Shown one piece after another: positions 1 through 11,770 of a DNA stretch of 64,000 nt. The DNA is from Colocasia esculenta (taxonomy: Eukaryota; Streptophyta; Magnoliopsida; Alismatales; Araceae), in assembly GCA_014218235.1 (NCBI GenBank), contig CM024766.1:69739207-69803206 (forward strand), in the 5' to 3' direction. The notes beneath the pieces were generated by a model. That model did not search any database. It was given only the letters and a program-made list of their open reading frames with translations, and was not told the DNA's origin. Positions within the stretch are counted from its first letter, which is position 1. Every line of letters starts with the position of its first letter. The position numbers and the translations under genes are program-made.

Positions 1-791
1 AAAACACAATTATACAAGATTTCACATTCTATTAAACATGAATTTAAGGTTTAAAACATATCCAAGTTGGTTGGCAACTATAAGCAATTTAAGCATGGAA
101 CTATGTACTAAGTAAATAGTATATCTATCATGGAACTTAGACATTACTTCATGTATTTATCACAATCATAAACTCACTTTGCTTGCTGTTTTAACATGAA
201 TTAAACACATTCATATGGGTTTGCCTTTGTTTACATGCTTCGTTATTCATTTACCAATTCCACATGTTCATCTATCTCATTGCATAATTTACATGCTTAT
301 TTACACATATTCATATGCATTACCACATGGAAGTTATTAAACTTACAACATGATATTAGACATGATATTGAACATGATATTTCATTTATGATACATGAAT
401 GACATGAATATATACATGCATTATTACATTGGTTTTCACATGCAATTATACTCTCATTATCATTTACTCTCCCTTACATTTTATTTCACACACTCCTTCC
501 ATTTCATTTACTCTTGCACTCACATTTATCACATATCACAACAATTGCACTTACCACGTGCCACATTCACTTATCACATTGCACTTTATTCACATTTAAT
601 ATCTTAAGTTGCCGTGACACATAGTCCTAACTACCATCTAGAGGAAAAACACTCACTTTAGCACTTAGTATTTATCACATAGCACTTAGCACTTCAGTTG
701 CACATATTTGTCACCTGGGCAAGCTAGTGACAAACCTAGGTAACTGCGCAGAATCGGGAGAAGCCCTCTCCACCCTAACCAGTGGTACTTG
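1..791 (-). repeat. LTR-C left LTR, first visible segment
   Basis: Matches 25386-26170 closely (same AT-rich sequence, same CCAGTGGTACTTG end). The match stops exactly where CACTA-1 begins and resumes at 20729. The apparent small ORF here also occurs in the other LTR copy and is not a gene. No other feature is visible. Confidence 0.9.
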
Positions 792-1215
792 CACTACAAA
801 AAGAAGAACATTTGTCAGCGGTTTAGAGCCGCTGCCAAATGTCAAGAAAACGCTGACATATCGTTATGTCCACGCCTTCCCAGGCGCTTCTAAAGCCGCT
901 GCCAAAAATCCCGCAGACATAACTTATGTCAGCGCTTTAGAGGTAGCCGCTGACATATAAATATTTATCCGCGCCTACTGAGGCCGCGGCCATAAAGGAT
1001 GATTGGCAGCGCTCAGGGCCACCGCCACAATAGACTGTACAGCAACGGTTGACAGCCACGGCCAATAAGTATTATGGTCCCGGCTTACAGTCGCGGACAT
1101 ATATTGCATTATTATCAGCGGTCGAAGGCGCCGCGGCCATATGTCTATTTTTGTCAGCATGTACTAGCCGCAGACATATGTCCTTTTGGCAGCGGCTATC
1201 CAGCCGCTGACATAT
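792..1215. repeat. CACTA-1 left subterminal repeat array
   Basis: Many copies of GCCGCTGACATA or its complement in both orientations, often as short inverted repeats such as CAGCGG and CCGCTG separated by about six bases. Subterminal arrays of this kind are the binding sites of TNPA-type proteins in En/Spm elements. The matching right-end array is at 20430-20725. Confidence 0.8.
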
Positions 1216-1267
1216 TGTCAGAAAGAAAAAAAAATTATTTAAATACATACAACACTCTATATTCACA

Positions 1268-1435
1268 TGTGAACCACCTGGATCATTCAATCACATATAT
1301 TATCATTGAGCCACCACCTAGGCTCGCTAGATCATTCAATCACACATCATTGAGTCACCACTCAAGCTCGCTGGATCATTCAATCACACATCATTGAGCC
1401 ACCACCCAGGCTCGCTGGATCATTCAATCACACAC
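1268..1435. repeat. 44-bp tandem repeat next to the TNPA-like gene end
   Basis: Copies begin at 1308, 1352 and 1396 with GAGYCACCACYCARGCTCGC, and a partial copy starts at 1271. One more partial copy with GAGCCACCACCCAGACTCGC lies at 6991 on the far side of the two transposase genes. Function unknown. Confidence 0.75.
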
Positions 1436-1516
1436 ATATAATATAATGCATAAATATTATTATACAAATATTCAGAACAATAGAAAATATGAATGTGTAA
1501 TAAAATAAGAGGGAAA

Positions 1517-3383
1517 TCAAGAGACAGGAACATCATGATCTAAATAATCATCTGCCGCCTCATCTGTCTCGGTCTCGCTCTCGCTCTGAACTGGAGGAGG
1601 TACCAAAGGAGGTACAGGTACAGGATGGGTACGTGCCTGTGATGCCTATATCTGGGAGAGGAGTACGCTCATCTCGTCCACCTTCGAGGCTACACTCTGC
1701 AATTGAGAAATTTGTTCTTGCATTTGATTCATCTTATCTGCCTGTGCTTTCAATTTGTCTTCTTGTACTTTTAATTGTTCTTGCATTTACCTTTCTCGCT
1801 CTGAATAGGCAGACGGTCCTACAGATGTAGATCCATAACATGTCCTCAACGTCTCTCCACTCCCTGCACAGCGAACACGGCCAGGTCGATCTTTTCCCAT
1901 GACCGAAATGAAGGCGTCCTCGGGAGTCGTTGCGGTCTGGCTCTCGGCATCAACGTCAAACGGAGCAATCATTTCACTCATAGCCTCCTACAGCAAAAGG
2001 TAGAGAAAAAAATATTAATTATACAACTATTGTAATGAAAAGATATTCACATAAAATAAATAGAAATAAAGTTTCTTACATATCGTCTCCTGCTCTCCTC
2101 ATCTACCCAGCCCTCAGTGCCGTCAGGTAAATCTTTGCATCGACCCATCTTGAATACCTCAAGTCGATGCGGAGTACGTCCATGCATTAGAGACTGTTTA
2201 AATTAAAGACATATAAGTAAGTAATGAATAAAAGGGATAACATAATTCATAAAACATAACTCACAAAATCACTCATCAACTAATAATGAGAAGTCTTGCC
2301 CCGTCTATATGGCATAGACTGAGTGGCACAGTTTTGCTTATTTCGGTCAGCAATCCTCTAAAAAGACAAGAATAGACAGTTATTGGTCCATTTATAGAAA
2401 CAAAATAATCATAAACAATTATATTCTAAGCATTTTAAATATTACCCGCTCATCCGCAGTAGTCCACAACTCGCACATTGTTTGCCAATCTGAGGGGTCA
2501 ACACCTGCTGGGACAGACGCAATCGCATCATCTAAAGTCTTGCCATTAAAATGCTAACATGAAAAATAAAATTTTTGTCAATATATAAACAAGTTTAAAA
2601 AATAAAGTACATATGAAATGAAATAGTATATTAAATTACTCTTTTTTTTTTGCTTGCTACGCCAGCTGCTATGCATGGCGCTTATGTGAGCAAGCATCTC
2701 CCTATCTGTTTGCTCTGTGCGCTCCCACTGGTACGTCAACTGCAAAACAAAGTCACTGAATTATAACAAAAGTATATGCATATATATTATTCAATTTAAA
2801 CAATAATTACCTGAAGATCTCTGAATATCAACTCCTGAGTCGCAACAGGCAGCTTCGCAAAGTCTTTTTGCCAAATCTTACAATATACCTTTGATACAAC
2901 GCCCATGCGACTCATAAAGTGATCTGCAGTAGGGCCGACGCCATAGCCTCGGACAAGGGAGACATTCCATTGTTGTCCATCAGGGCATCTCCTCTCTGTA
3001 ACTCCCCTAGTCGGCCCTCGACGGCCAGTGCCCCTCCCCCAAGATCGTGCAGATGGTGCAAATGGACCTGTTGAAATATAAACATTAAACATCATTAGAG
3101 AATATCTATTAAACAATGAATATAAAAGTTACATGAAATTAAAATATGAACCTGCTACAGAAGATGCAGATGTCGCCGAAGAGCCCAGAGGGTTGGAAGA
3201 GGGAGGTATCTGCTGAAGAGTGAGAGGCAGAGGAAGCTGCTGAGAGGTGGGAGCGGGAGGGAGCCCCTGAGATGTGGGAGGGGGAGGGATCGCCTGAGAG
3301 GTGGGAGGGAGAGGGACCGATAGAGTCCGAAGCCTCCGTGGGCGTGAGCCATCACGAGAAGAGCGCTCACCAGTAGAAGCCAT
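1517..3383 (-). pseudogene. TNPA-like accessory transposase gene of CACTA-1 (plant transposase Ptta/En/Spm type)
   Basis: Seven exons can be read on the minus strand: 3383-3152, 3067-2811, 2739 to about 2641, 2553-2446, 2357-2265, 2193-2080 and 1987-1517. Most have AG/GT borders. The start ATG at 3383 gives MASTGERSS, then Pro/Ser/Thr/Gln-rich PPTSQ repeats, a conserved core (residues like W..DFAKLP..TQE), a block with WTTADER, a block SLMHGRTPHR and a C-terminal coiled-coil segment rich in Gln, then an acidic tail. In characterised CACTA elements this protein binds subterminal repeats and brings the ends together. In-frame stops lie in the 2357-2265 exon, near 1788 and before the acidic tail. 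The donor after the third exon, at a 10-A run, is damaged. The copy is therefore probably dead. Confidence 0.75.
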
Positions 3384-3476
3384 CTGTTACAAAAAATTGT
3401 TAGTAAATATGTAAACATAACAAGTTAAAAAAATTATTTGAAAAATGCAATATAAATACTAATGTAAATAAATCAC

Positions 3477-6400
3477 CTAAATATCAATATAATCTTCCAC
3501 TCTTACGCTACTTTCTTGACATAGATCCACATCTTGAGTTTCTCCTCTAATGGGAACATCAATCAGATTGTCCCGAAACGCTTCGTCACTTGGTTCTATA
3601 TCATTCTCAGAAGCATCATCTTGCAAGTCGTAGTAATCACGCGGACGTGCTTTGACAGGAATGATCCATCCTTCTGTTGTGTTATCATTGACATAGAACA
3701 CCTGTTCCACTTGACTTGCCAGGGCAAATGGTTCATCTGTATTGAGTCTTTGACGAGTGTTTAGACTGATAGTTCCATATTTATCTATTTTAAATCCTCT
3801 GTATTTTCTATAAACATCTCACCAGTCACACTCAAATAAAACAACACGTCTTTGATTATCAAAATATATTTCCAATACATCATTTAGACGTCCATAATAT
3901 CTATCACATTCGAATTCAAGTTCTGCATTGACAATAACTCCAGACAACTGAGTGACCTTTGTTGCATCAATAGATGATGCACGAAACCTGAATCCATTGA
4001 CAATATAGCCCGAGTGTGAACGCGCAAACCTTGAAGGTGTTCGTGCCAGACAGTATATATCAGGAGTACACCGAGGATCATTTGCATCGTACAAGTCTTT
4101 CACATAAATTTGGAACCACTTCAAGAAATTCCTTTCTGTGTGGCTTGAACTCTCTACACATCTCTTGTGTTCAAAAAAATATTCATCGATATCTTCAATC
4201 TGTTTAAGAATGTACAGATGTGCCTTCTCAACTTCTTCTTCAGACAATATACGATTATTATCTGCTCTTGCTAAGAAACATCCTGAAGACTTGAATATCG
4301 AACAACCTCCTTCATTATTGTCTTCAGATGGGACATCATAGTTTCTTTCCCTTCGATTAAAGCGAGTGTCAATACCCTCCATATACATAGAACAAAATGA
4401 GATTGTTTCCTCCATAAGGTAGCCTTCAATAATTGAACCTTCTGGATGTGCCCTATTTAAAACATAGTCTTTCAATTTCTTCAAAAATCTCTCTATAGGA
4501 TACATCCATCGGTATTGAACTGGTCCAGCAATTCTCGCTTCATATGCAAGATGTACAATCAAATGAACCATGACATCAAAAAAAGACGGTGGAAAATTTT
4601 GCTCCAACTTACATAATGTTACTGCAATATCACCTTCCAATGTAAGCAAACGATCAGATTGAAGAACTTTGGAGCAGACATCTCTAAAATATATGCTTAA
4701 TTCTGTAATTGGGTCTGTGACATCTTGATTGACAATACCACGAATCGCCAAAGGCAATAATACTTGCATGTATATATGGCAATCATGACTCTTCAGCCCT
4801 ACCAATTTTCGACTTGTAATATCTACACATTTCATCAAATTGGAGGAATATCCATATGGAACTTTTATATTACGTAGAAAGTTGCACACAGCCGTTGTCT
4901 GCAATCTGTTCAATGTATATTCTGCCGTTGGTAACCTGGTTTTATTTTGACTATCTGTCTGTGGATGGAATTCTGGTCTTATTCCCCACTATGCCATATC
5001 TAACCGTGCATTCAGACTGTCTTTGCTCTTTTCCCCACCAAGAAGATTCAAAGTTCCCAACAAATTGTCACATACATTCTTCTCAATGTGCATTGCATTC
5101 AGGTTGTGCCGAATGAGTAGATTTGACCAGTACGGCAGCTCTCTAAAAAAAATACTTTGTTTCTTCCATCCCTCTAAATTCTTGATATCATTCTTAAATT
5201 TCTTTCAAAATCTGATATGAGGAAGTTGAAGTTGTTGACTCCACACTGCAGTACCCGTTAACACTTCTGGATGCTTATGACGTTCAGCCACGCCATCAAA
5301 TTTGTGTTGATACTCACGCCTTCTCCATCTATGACTGATTGGAAAAAATCATCGGTGCCCTAGAAAACAAAATTTTCGACAATTGTGCAACCATTTTAAA
5401 TTTGTATCATAATGACAAGATGGACATGCATGCTTTCCTTTGGTACTCCATCCTGATAAATTGGCATATGCAGGAAAATCATTGATCGTCCACAGAAGGG
5501 CAGCTCTCATTTGAAAATTCTGTTTCATTGAAGCATCATATGTTTCAACACCGTTGTCCCACAAATCTTTCAATTCTTCTATCAACAGTTGTAAATAGAC
5601 ATCGATATCATTTCCAGGACTTTTAGGACCTGGAATAAGTAATGACATCATCATAAACGTCTGCTTCATGCACATCCATGGCGGAAAATTATAAACTACT
5701 ATCATCACAGGCCATACACAGTATCTTCTACTCATCATCCCAAATGGATTGAACCCATCAGTCGCTAAGCCGAGTCTCACGTCGCGAACCTCTATCGCAA
5801 AATATGGATATTGATCATCGAAATGTCGCCATGCTTCAGAGTCAGCAGGATGTCGCATAGTTCCATTTTCCGAGAGACTTCGGCCATCTTTGTGCCATGT
5901 CATCCACTTGGCTATCTTAGAAGACATGAACATTCTTTGCAATCTATCTTTCAATGGAAAATAACGTAATATTTTATATGGCACCTGTTTGCGACGTCTC
6001 TTCTTCAGGCTACCTTGTTGCGTACTTTCTTTGTACCTAGGAGCATTACATACTGGACATCGATCCCTATGTTCATGTTCATTTCGAAACAAGACACGGT
6101 CATTCTGACAAGCATCTATCTTCTCATGACCTAACCCCAAATCTTTCATAGTCTTCTTCAATTCATACCATGTTCGAGGTAAATTAGCTCCTTCCGGTAA
6201 TACTTCTCTAAGCAACTCAAGAAACATTCCCATACAAGAAGCTGTCACTTTGTTCATAGTCTTAATGTGCAATAGTTTCAACAGAAATGTCAATTTTGAA
6301 AATTTGACACAACCAGGATATAATGGTGTTTCAGCATCTTCTAATAATTGATAAAAATCTCTTCCTTTCTCATTTGGTTCATGTTCCTCTGCTCTCCTCT

Positions 6401-6770
6401 CTATTTCAGCCTCTTGTAACTCATGTAACATTTCAATTGTTGTATCAATCTGCTCTTCTATTTGTGCTTCATTAGCAGACGGGCTAACTGTATGAACATC
6501 AACTAATGGTGCCTCTCCATGACATACCCAATTGGTATACCGTGTCCAAAATCCATCTACTTTAAGATGAATTTCAACATCCATCTGGGACAACTTCACT
6601 CCGTTAACACAGTTACGACACGGACATTGTACGAACTCATAATTCTGTCCATGTCTAAGAGATTGTCTTTGTTCATCAAAAGCAAAATCCAAAAACTCAT
6701 CTACTCCTTTCTCGTATCTAGGATCCAAACGATCTCTAAGTTGTATCCAACTCTTATCGAGTCTTGCCAT
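3477..6770 (-). pseudogene. TNP2-type CACTA transposase of CACTA-1, one frame broken by four stops
   Basis: A single frame runs from the ATG at 6770 (MARLDKSW, the usual start of this family) to 3477, about 1,098 codons. Order: transposase-associated domain with CPCRNC near residues 50-60 and WVCHGE, then the TNP2 catalytic domain (LATDGFNPFGMMS, then DCHIYMQ-type DUF4218 sequence), then DUF4216 (GYIVNGFRFR) and the usual tail with QVFYVND. The protein cuts and joins CACTA ends. In-frame stops are at 5349 (CGA to TGA in a GHRRF-type motif), two more between 5348 and 4914, and one near 3819. I see no frameshift. This suggests loss of function by point mutation only. The TNPA-like gene follows 94 bp downstream on the same strand. 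Confidence 0.88.
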
Positions 6771-8060
6771 TTTAGGATGCAATAGTTCTGCATTGACAAT
6801 AACCCATCAACCTAAGTTCTACCCAAACGATGTCTATGTTGTATCGAATAAATATGAATTAACCGAAAATTCAAATAGTTCTGCATTGACAATAACCCAT
6901 CAACCTAAGTTCTACCCAAATGCACCTCCCCTATACCGGGAGCATTTTCACACATACATTCCACACACACATACATGTCGGCATAAATATGAGCCACCAC
7001 CCAGACTCGCTGGATTAAAAAAATATGAGTCCAAAAAGAAATAAAGTCCTTAGTGGATCTTATGTCTTTGTGCTTTATTTTAGGATTTGCTTGTAATGGC
7101 ATATTATAATTAAAAAAAATAAGGGACCTCATGAAGAACTTATCCAATTAGCCCGAGGTTAGGCATGGTGAAGTAACTAACACATATATATGCAATCCGA
7201 GAATCATGATAGAGTGACAGCTGGTCTCATGTTTTGTTTCTTATGGGAGGTGTTCGTCCAACAAGGTCATTTGCCACCCACTTGAGCAGACTATTTCACC
7301 TCTTGACGTACAACTCTTATACCTCTACCTTTATTTAATCTACTACCTACGATACCCCTAAAATCTATAAAATTAAGTTGTTATTCCGAGGACAGGACGT
7401 CTCATGCAGATAAGACCATATGGACACGTAGAAAACTCGATAGAGGCGTCTATCTAGAGGTTATCTATGCAGGTAACATGAAGTGTGATTTATTAAGTGG
7501 GATAGCAAATGTAGATGACTTCTACTAAGCATCTAATAATATATTTTTTCTATTGTTTCTACAAATTTAACTATTCAACTAGAGTAAAAAGTTTTTTTTA
7601 CCAAAGTACAACAAACATGAAAATCTTGAATTTTATCATCTGATTTTACCCTAATTTACTTTACGTTATTCAATTATCAAGGAGATCCTACAAAATTAAT
7701 CCGCAAAGTACAATAACATAACAAAGGAGAGGATCCAAGCATATGAAAGCACATATATTTTTAAGCATATGAAAGCCCATAAATACAATTCACTTAATCA
7801 TGGAATGCATGTTGGGATCTTGCCTTGGCTCCAGAGAATACAAGATAAAAGGCCATTGCCGAAAGACTTGCAATGCATGTAGAAGAGTCGTGAGTAGACC
7901 AATCAGAGTTCCCCAGAATAAATAAATGGAAAAAATCAGGGTTCTAGAAAATTTTGAAAACATCAAATCACCCACCATGTAATTTCACTATGAGAAAACA
8001 CAGGAAAAGAGAGAGGGAGATGCAGGGATGCACTCAAAAACCAAAGACACCACATACAAA
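6771..8060. other. CACTA-1 region upstream of the transposase, with a 93-bp direct repeat
   Basis: 6784-6921 holds two direct copies (offset 93 bp) of a segment beginning AGTTCTGCATTGACAATAAC. The same words occur inside the DUF4216 part of the transposase gene at 3918-3937, so this looks like a duplicated gene scrap placed just upstream of the start codon. The rest to 7790 is AT-rich with nothing I recognise. Confidence 0.6.
7790..7978 (-). pseudogene. Unrecognised short coding-like fragment
   Basis: A 62-codon minus-strand frame with a hydrophobic stretch (LFWGTLIGLLTTLL) followed by FRQWPFILYSLEPRQDP, which reads like a real protein segment rather than repeat noise. I do not recognise the family. 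It sits between the transposase and a G-rich tract inside CACTA-1 and could be a captured host exon. Its start codon and ends are uncertain. Confidence 0.3.
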
Positions 8061-8104
8061 CTTTCATCTCCCCGATCTAGTCATGATTTCACTAAAATCT
8101 GACC

Positions 8105-8405
8105 TCACTCCCCTTTCATCCGGGAGGGGGCTGTCGGAGGGAAGGGGGCCGGGGAGGGAGGGATGGGGGCCGCCGGGGCCGAGAGGGAGGGGTGGGGGCC
8201 ACTGGAGGGGAGGGGGCCGCCGGAGGGAAGGGGGCCAGGGAGGGAGGGGTGGGGGCTGCCGGAGGGACTCACCGTGGGTGGTGGAGGGAGCCGTCGGAGT
8301 TGAGGGCGTCGCCGGAGGAGGTGGGGGCGTCGTCGGCCTTCGGGAAGAGAGAGAGAGTGAGTGAGAGAGAGAGAGAGAGAGAGCGAGAGAGTGAGAGAGC
8401 GCGCA
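8105..8405 (+). repeat. G-rich tract followed by (GA)n inside CACTA-1
   Basis: Runs of GGGGG and GGAGGG with a strong purine bias on the plus strand to about 8340, then (GA)n at 8346-8400. The same order (G-rich, then GA, then subterminal repeats) recurs in CACTA-2 and, reversed, in CACTA-3. Overlapping long ORFs here are composition artefacts. Confidence 0.8.
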
Positions 8406-8420
8406 GCGAAAGTTAATTAG

Positions 8421-8560
8421 GCGGGAGCGGCAAAAATATGGCAACGGCTATGAGGCCGCTGCCATATTATTATTTAGCAGCGGCTAAAATGAGCCGCTGC
8501 CATAACCGTGTATGGCGACGGATGAAAGCCGCTGCCATATGTATTAATTGTAATTAGAAA
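8421..8560. repeat. Internal subterminal-like array (GCCGCTGCCATAT), copy 1
   Basis: Alternating GGCAGCGGCT and AGCCGCTGCCATAT motifs. The block aligns with 11365-11388 joined to 18669-18790, which is interrupted by CACTA-2. It resembles an internalised CACTA end with a motif close to, but different from, that of CACTA-1's own termini. Confidence 0.75.
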
Positions 8561-8587
8561 ATTAAAAGTATTATTACCCACATTGTA

Positions 8588-8925
8588 GTGAGGTAGTCGG
8601 TCGACCAACATTGCATGGGTCGGTCGTCCGATCTACTCAATGCAGTTTGCCACGCAGCAGTGAGATAGTCGGTCGACTGATATCTAGTGGTCGGTCGACC
8701 GATCTACTCAGTGCATTTTGGCTGGCAGCAGTGAGAAAGGCGGTCGACCGATTTCTAGTGGTCGGTCGACCGATCTACTCAGTGCATTTTGGCTGGCAGC
8801 AGTGAGAAAGATGGTCGATCGACTTCTAGTGGTCGGTCGACCGATCTATTCAGTGCATTTTGCAACACAGCAGTGAGAAAGGCGGACGACCGATTTCTAG
8901 TGGTCGGTCGACCGATCAAGGCAAT
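8588..8925. repeat. 71-bp tandem repeat, each unit with a pair of TCGA palindromes
   Basis: About 4.7 units of 71 bp. Palindrome starts are 8598/8621, 8670/8692, 8741/8763, 8812/8834 and 8883/8905, so pairs are 22-23 bp apart. The best form is CGGTCGACCG. The separating 12 bp is usually ATTTCTAGTGGT. The array lies downstream of the accessory ORF at 9687-10883. Confidence 0.92.
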
Positions 8926-9686
8926 CTATTTTTTGCAATGCCTACGCTATCCTCTTGCCTGAAGGATATGACAAAAAGTAAAGAACAATGACATTTTTGT
9001 GATGGATCACAAATCCATTTCCACAAACCATTTCATGATCTCTCTCTTTCTCTTACACACACGCACACACACATACACACGCAGACACACATATAATATG
9101 AGATCAGTTGAACATGAGTTTGCTTCATGGGTATATATATAAACACATATGTATATATATGTTCACTTAATTTGTGTATAAAATATTTATATTTGAGAAT
9201 ATTACAAGTATATACATATATATATCTAGCACAAATATACTTGATTATTTGTAATATAAATTAATAACATATGTATATATGAATCACTAAACTAAAATGA
9301 CATTAAGTTCATGCTAAGAAAAGCAGTTTTATGTTGAGCCTCGTTTTGTCAGCAATAGCATTCTGAAAGTGTGTGCTTCTCTCCTCCTTTCCTCCTGGTA
9401 TGATAGAGTTTTCCAGACGGAGAGGAGGGAGAACCATGGGCATGGTGAGAAAATGCTTGCCTACAAAGAGGCACTTTTTCTGAATGATGCTGAGTGCAAA
9501 CACCCATGATTATTGGTCAGGTTTTTCATATACCAGAAAGTGCATCAAGCAATCACATACCAGATGAACAAGAAAATATGATAGACATATTGTAGCTATT
9601 ACATAAAGAGCACCCTTTTGTCACAGCAAAGAGGCGAGAGTAGGATAGGAAAAGCAAAAGGTAGAGATCATAGAACAGCTAAGGAA
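8926..9686. other. AT-rich and (CA)n sequence with a small unrecognised frame
   Basis: (CT)n and (CA)n stretches near 9030-9090, then AT-rich sequence 9125-9300 that recurs at 19865-19960 plus 20296-20345, so part of the CACTA-1 interior is duplicated. A 64-codon minus-strand frame at 9309-9503 (contains PPLRLENSIIPGGKEER) looks protein-like, but I do not recognise it. Confidence 0.5.
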
Positions 9687-10883
9687 TCACAAAGAAGGAG
9701 GCTGATTCTGAGAAGGTCGCAAGTAACCCATGATTTCCCATAACATTTGAGACTGGGAGTCCATGTGGCCCTGGTGGCTAACTCTCAACTCAGCAAGATC
9801 TCTAGAGAGATTCCCGACTGCCTCGCCCACTTTCCGAACTTCTCCCCGAATAGATGCCATCTCCCCATCAAGCCTGGTCAAGCTACCTTGGATCCGTAGT
9901 TGGAAGTCATCACCTCCGGCAGCCGAAGGAGGCAAATCTTGTTCCATAGGAGCCAAATGCTCTTCTTCTTCATGTCTATCATCTTCACCTTGTGCTTCAC
10001 CTTCGCCTTCATCTTCCGTTTCTTCTTCACTGTCTTCACCAGGGTCATCAGTGACATTCCTCATGAATTGTCCATTAACAATCCTGTAATTCATGAAACT
10101 CATGATGTTGGTTTCATTGTAGACCAAGGAGACAACAATATTTTCTCGCTCATTGGTGAGGTCAATGCCAGCATGCTCAAACACAGCCGTAAGTTGGGCT
10201 GCATAAGGTAGAGATCTTCTTCTCTGATTCTTTACTAACTTGATCAGGATTACCATCATCTCAGGTAAACACAATGGTACATTGTGAAATAAGCAGTGAA
10301 AAATACATTTGTGCACTCGAGTGACTTCATCTCGAGATCCACCTTTTGGAAAAAGTATAGTGGTGATCATGTGTTGAATGATCCTCTATAGTGGTGGAAA
10401 ATGATTTGCATTGATCAAAGCATGATGTGCCATCCAAGGTGCCGGATCTTTTCCCAACAAAACTTGGCACATATCACTATCATAATACTGGACATGTTCC
10501 ACTAAATAACCAGCATTTTGAATGTCTAATGCATGACTAAGAACTATATCACTCACGTGAATCTCAACTCCATTAACAGCAGTAAATAGTCTGTTGTTGC
10601 TTGTATATAAATTTGCATAGAATTGCTGAACCAAATATGGATAATAGACTCTATGGCTAGACATGAAGTGAACCCAACCTTGTGTTGCAAATAGAAGACT
10701 GAGCATGGGCTCCGTATTGTCTAGATTGTCGAAGTCCACATACCGAGGGGGCAGAATTTTCCTTCTTCTTTCAACCAACAACTCTCCAGGAGCCAAGGGA
10801 ACTTGTGTAGCCACCCCTGATCCTTCACCAACGTGGCGGCAACGACTCGGGTCCGAACGACGATCGCGCATCCGTGGAGGCAT
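9687..10883 (-). pseudogene. Putative plant transposon protein ORF carried inside CACTA-1
   Basis: A 398-codon minus-strand frame from the ATG at 10883 (MPPRMRDRRSD), broken once by TAG at 10386-10388 and otherwise open. The N-terminal globular part has YVDFDNL, LFATQGWVHF and NANHFPPL. An acidic Glu/Asp-rich linker and a C-terminal coiled coil follow (near GEVRKVGEAVGNLSRDLAEL). The same architecture, with recognisable matching motifs, is found at 28408-29643 downstream of pol in element A. The domain resembles what databases label putative plant transposon protein; its function is unknown. It has its own TATA box and TCGA palindromes upstream, so it was a self-contained transcription unit. 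Confidence 0.75.
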
Positions 10884-11148
10884 CGGAGATGGAGAAGGGG
10901 TGAGGGAAATGAGAAGGAAGATGGAGAAGGGGAGAAGAGTTCTAGGGCAAGTAGATGAAGATGGAGAAGAGGAGAAGAGGAGAAGAGTTCTAGGGTAAGA
11001 AGGAAAATTAAGATGGAGAAGGGGGGAAGAGTTCTAGGGCAAGAAGGAGGCAATGGAGAAGGAGGGAAGAGTTCTAGGGCAAGAAAAGCACCTTGGGGGC
11101 TGGAGAGATGGAGGAGAAGTTGTGTGGGATGTTTCCCAACCACCCTAA

Positions 11149-11157
11149 CATATATAG
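11149..11157 (-). promoter_or_regulatory. TATA box of the CACTA-1 accessory ORF
   Basis: CTATATATG on the minus strand, about 270 bp upstream of the ATG at 10883. The 5' leader between them contains repeated CTAGAACTCTTCCC-type segments and is pyrimidine-rich. Confidence 0.6.
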
Positions 11158-11228
11158 GAGGCAGTTTGGGTTGATACAAAGTGGGCCGGTCGCGACCGAA
11201 GCGAACTGGACGAAATAGCGATCGGAAT

Positions 11229-11332
11229 CGGTCGACCGATTCTAATATATCGGTCGATCGACCTACCCAGTGCAGATTACAATGGGAGCAGTGTAAACGT
11301 CGATCGACCGAATGTGCATCATCGGTCGACTG
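11229..11332. promoter_or_regulatory. Two pairs of TCGA palindromes upstream of the TATA box
   Basis: CGGTCGACCG at 11229 with CGGTCGATCG at 11251, then CGATCGACCG at 11301 with CGGTCGACTG at 11323. Both pairs are 22 bp start to start, 70-180 bp upstream of the TATA box. The flanking word CAGTGCA is shared with the 71-bp array at 8588-8925. Confidence 0.85.
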
Positions 11333-11394
11333 ACCGACCTAGTGGGGTATTTTGTTGGCGGGATGGGCGAAAATATGGCAGTGGCTATCACTAC

Positions 11395-11770
11395 AAGAAA
11401 ATGCGCTATTTCCGACGGACTGAATCCGTCGGAAATCCGACGGTATTCCGTCGGAAAAGGCGCCTTTCGATCGCTTTCCGTCCAAAGCTCGTCGGAAACT
11501 GGCCGTCGGAAATACTTGGTCAGAAATTTCCGACGGATGACAATTCCGTCGGAATTCGGTCGAAACTTCCGACAGATATAATCCATCGGGAAGGCCGTCG
11601 GTATTTTCCGACGGAATTGCCGACGGTATTTTGCCGTCGGTAATTTATCAGTTCCGACGGATACTTATCCGTCGGCCAATCTGTCAGTATTTTCCGACGA
11701 CATTACCGACGGTCTTTTTCCGTCGGTAATTTATAAGTTCCGACGGATACTTATCCGTCGAAAAATACAC
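11395..11770. repeat. CACTA-2 left subterminal array (CCGACGGA)
   Basis: Dense CCGACGGA and TCCGTCGGAA motifs in both orientations, forming near-palindromes such as AATTCCGTCGGAATT. The right-end counterpart is 18455-18668. These are the expected TNPA-like protein binding sites. Confidence 0.88.

Noticed and set aside
395..607. 70-codon ORF present at 395-607 and 25772-25984
   Set aside because: Duplicated because it lies in both LTR copies; AT-rich sequence without domain or conserved frame.
8575..8590. ATTGTAGTG as a CACTA right terminus
   Set aside because: It is also the start of the 71-bp repeat unit (compare GCAGTGAGATAG), and I found no matching left end with a 3-bp duplication.
8588..8925. 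Array of short palindromes considered as CRISPR-like
   Set aside because: The spacers between palindromes are themselves repeated, and the context is eukaryotic.
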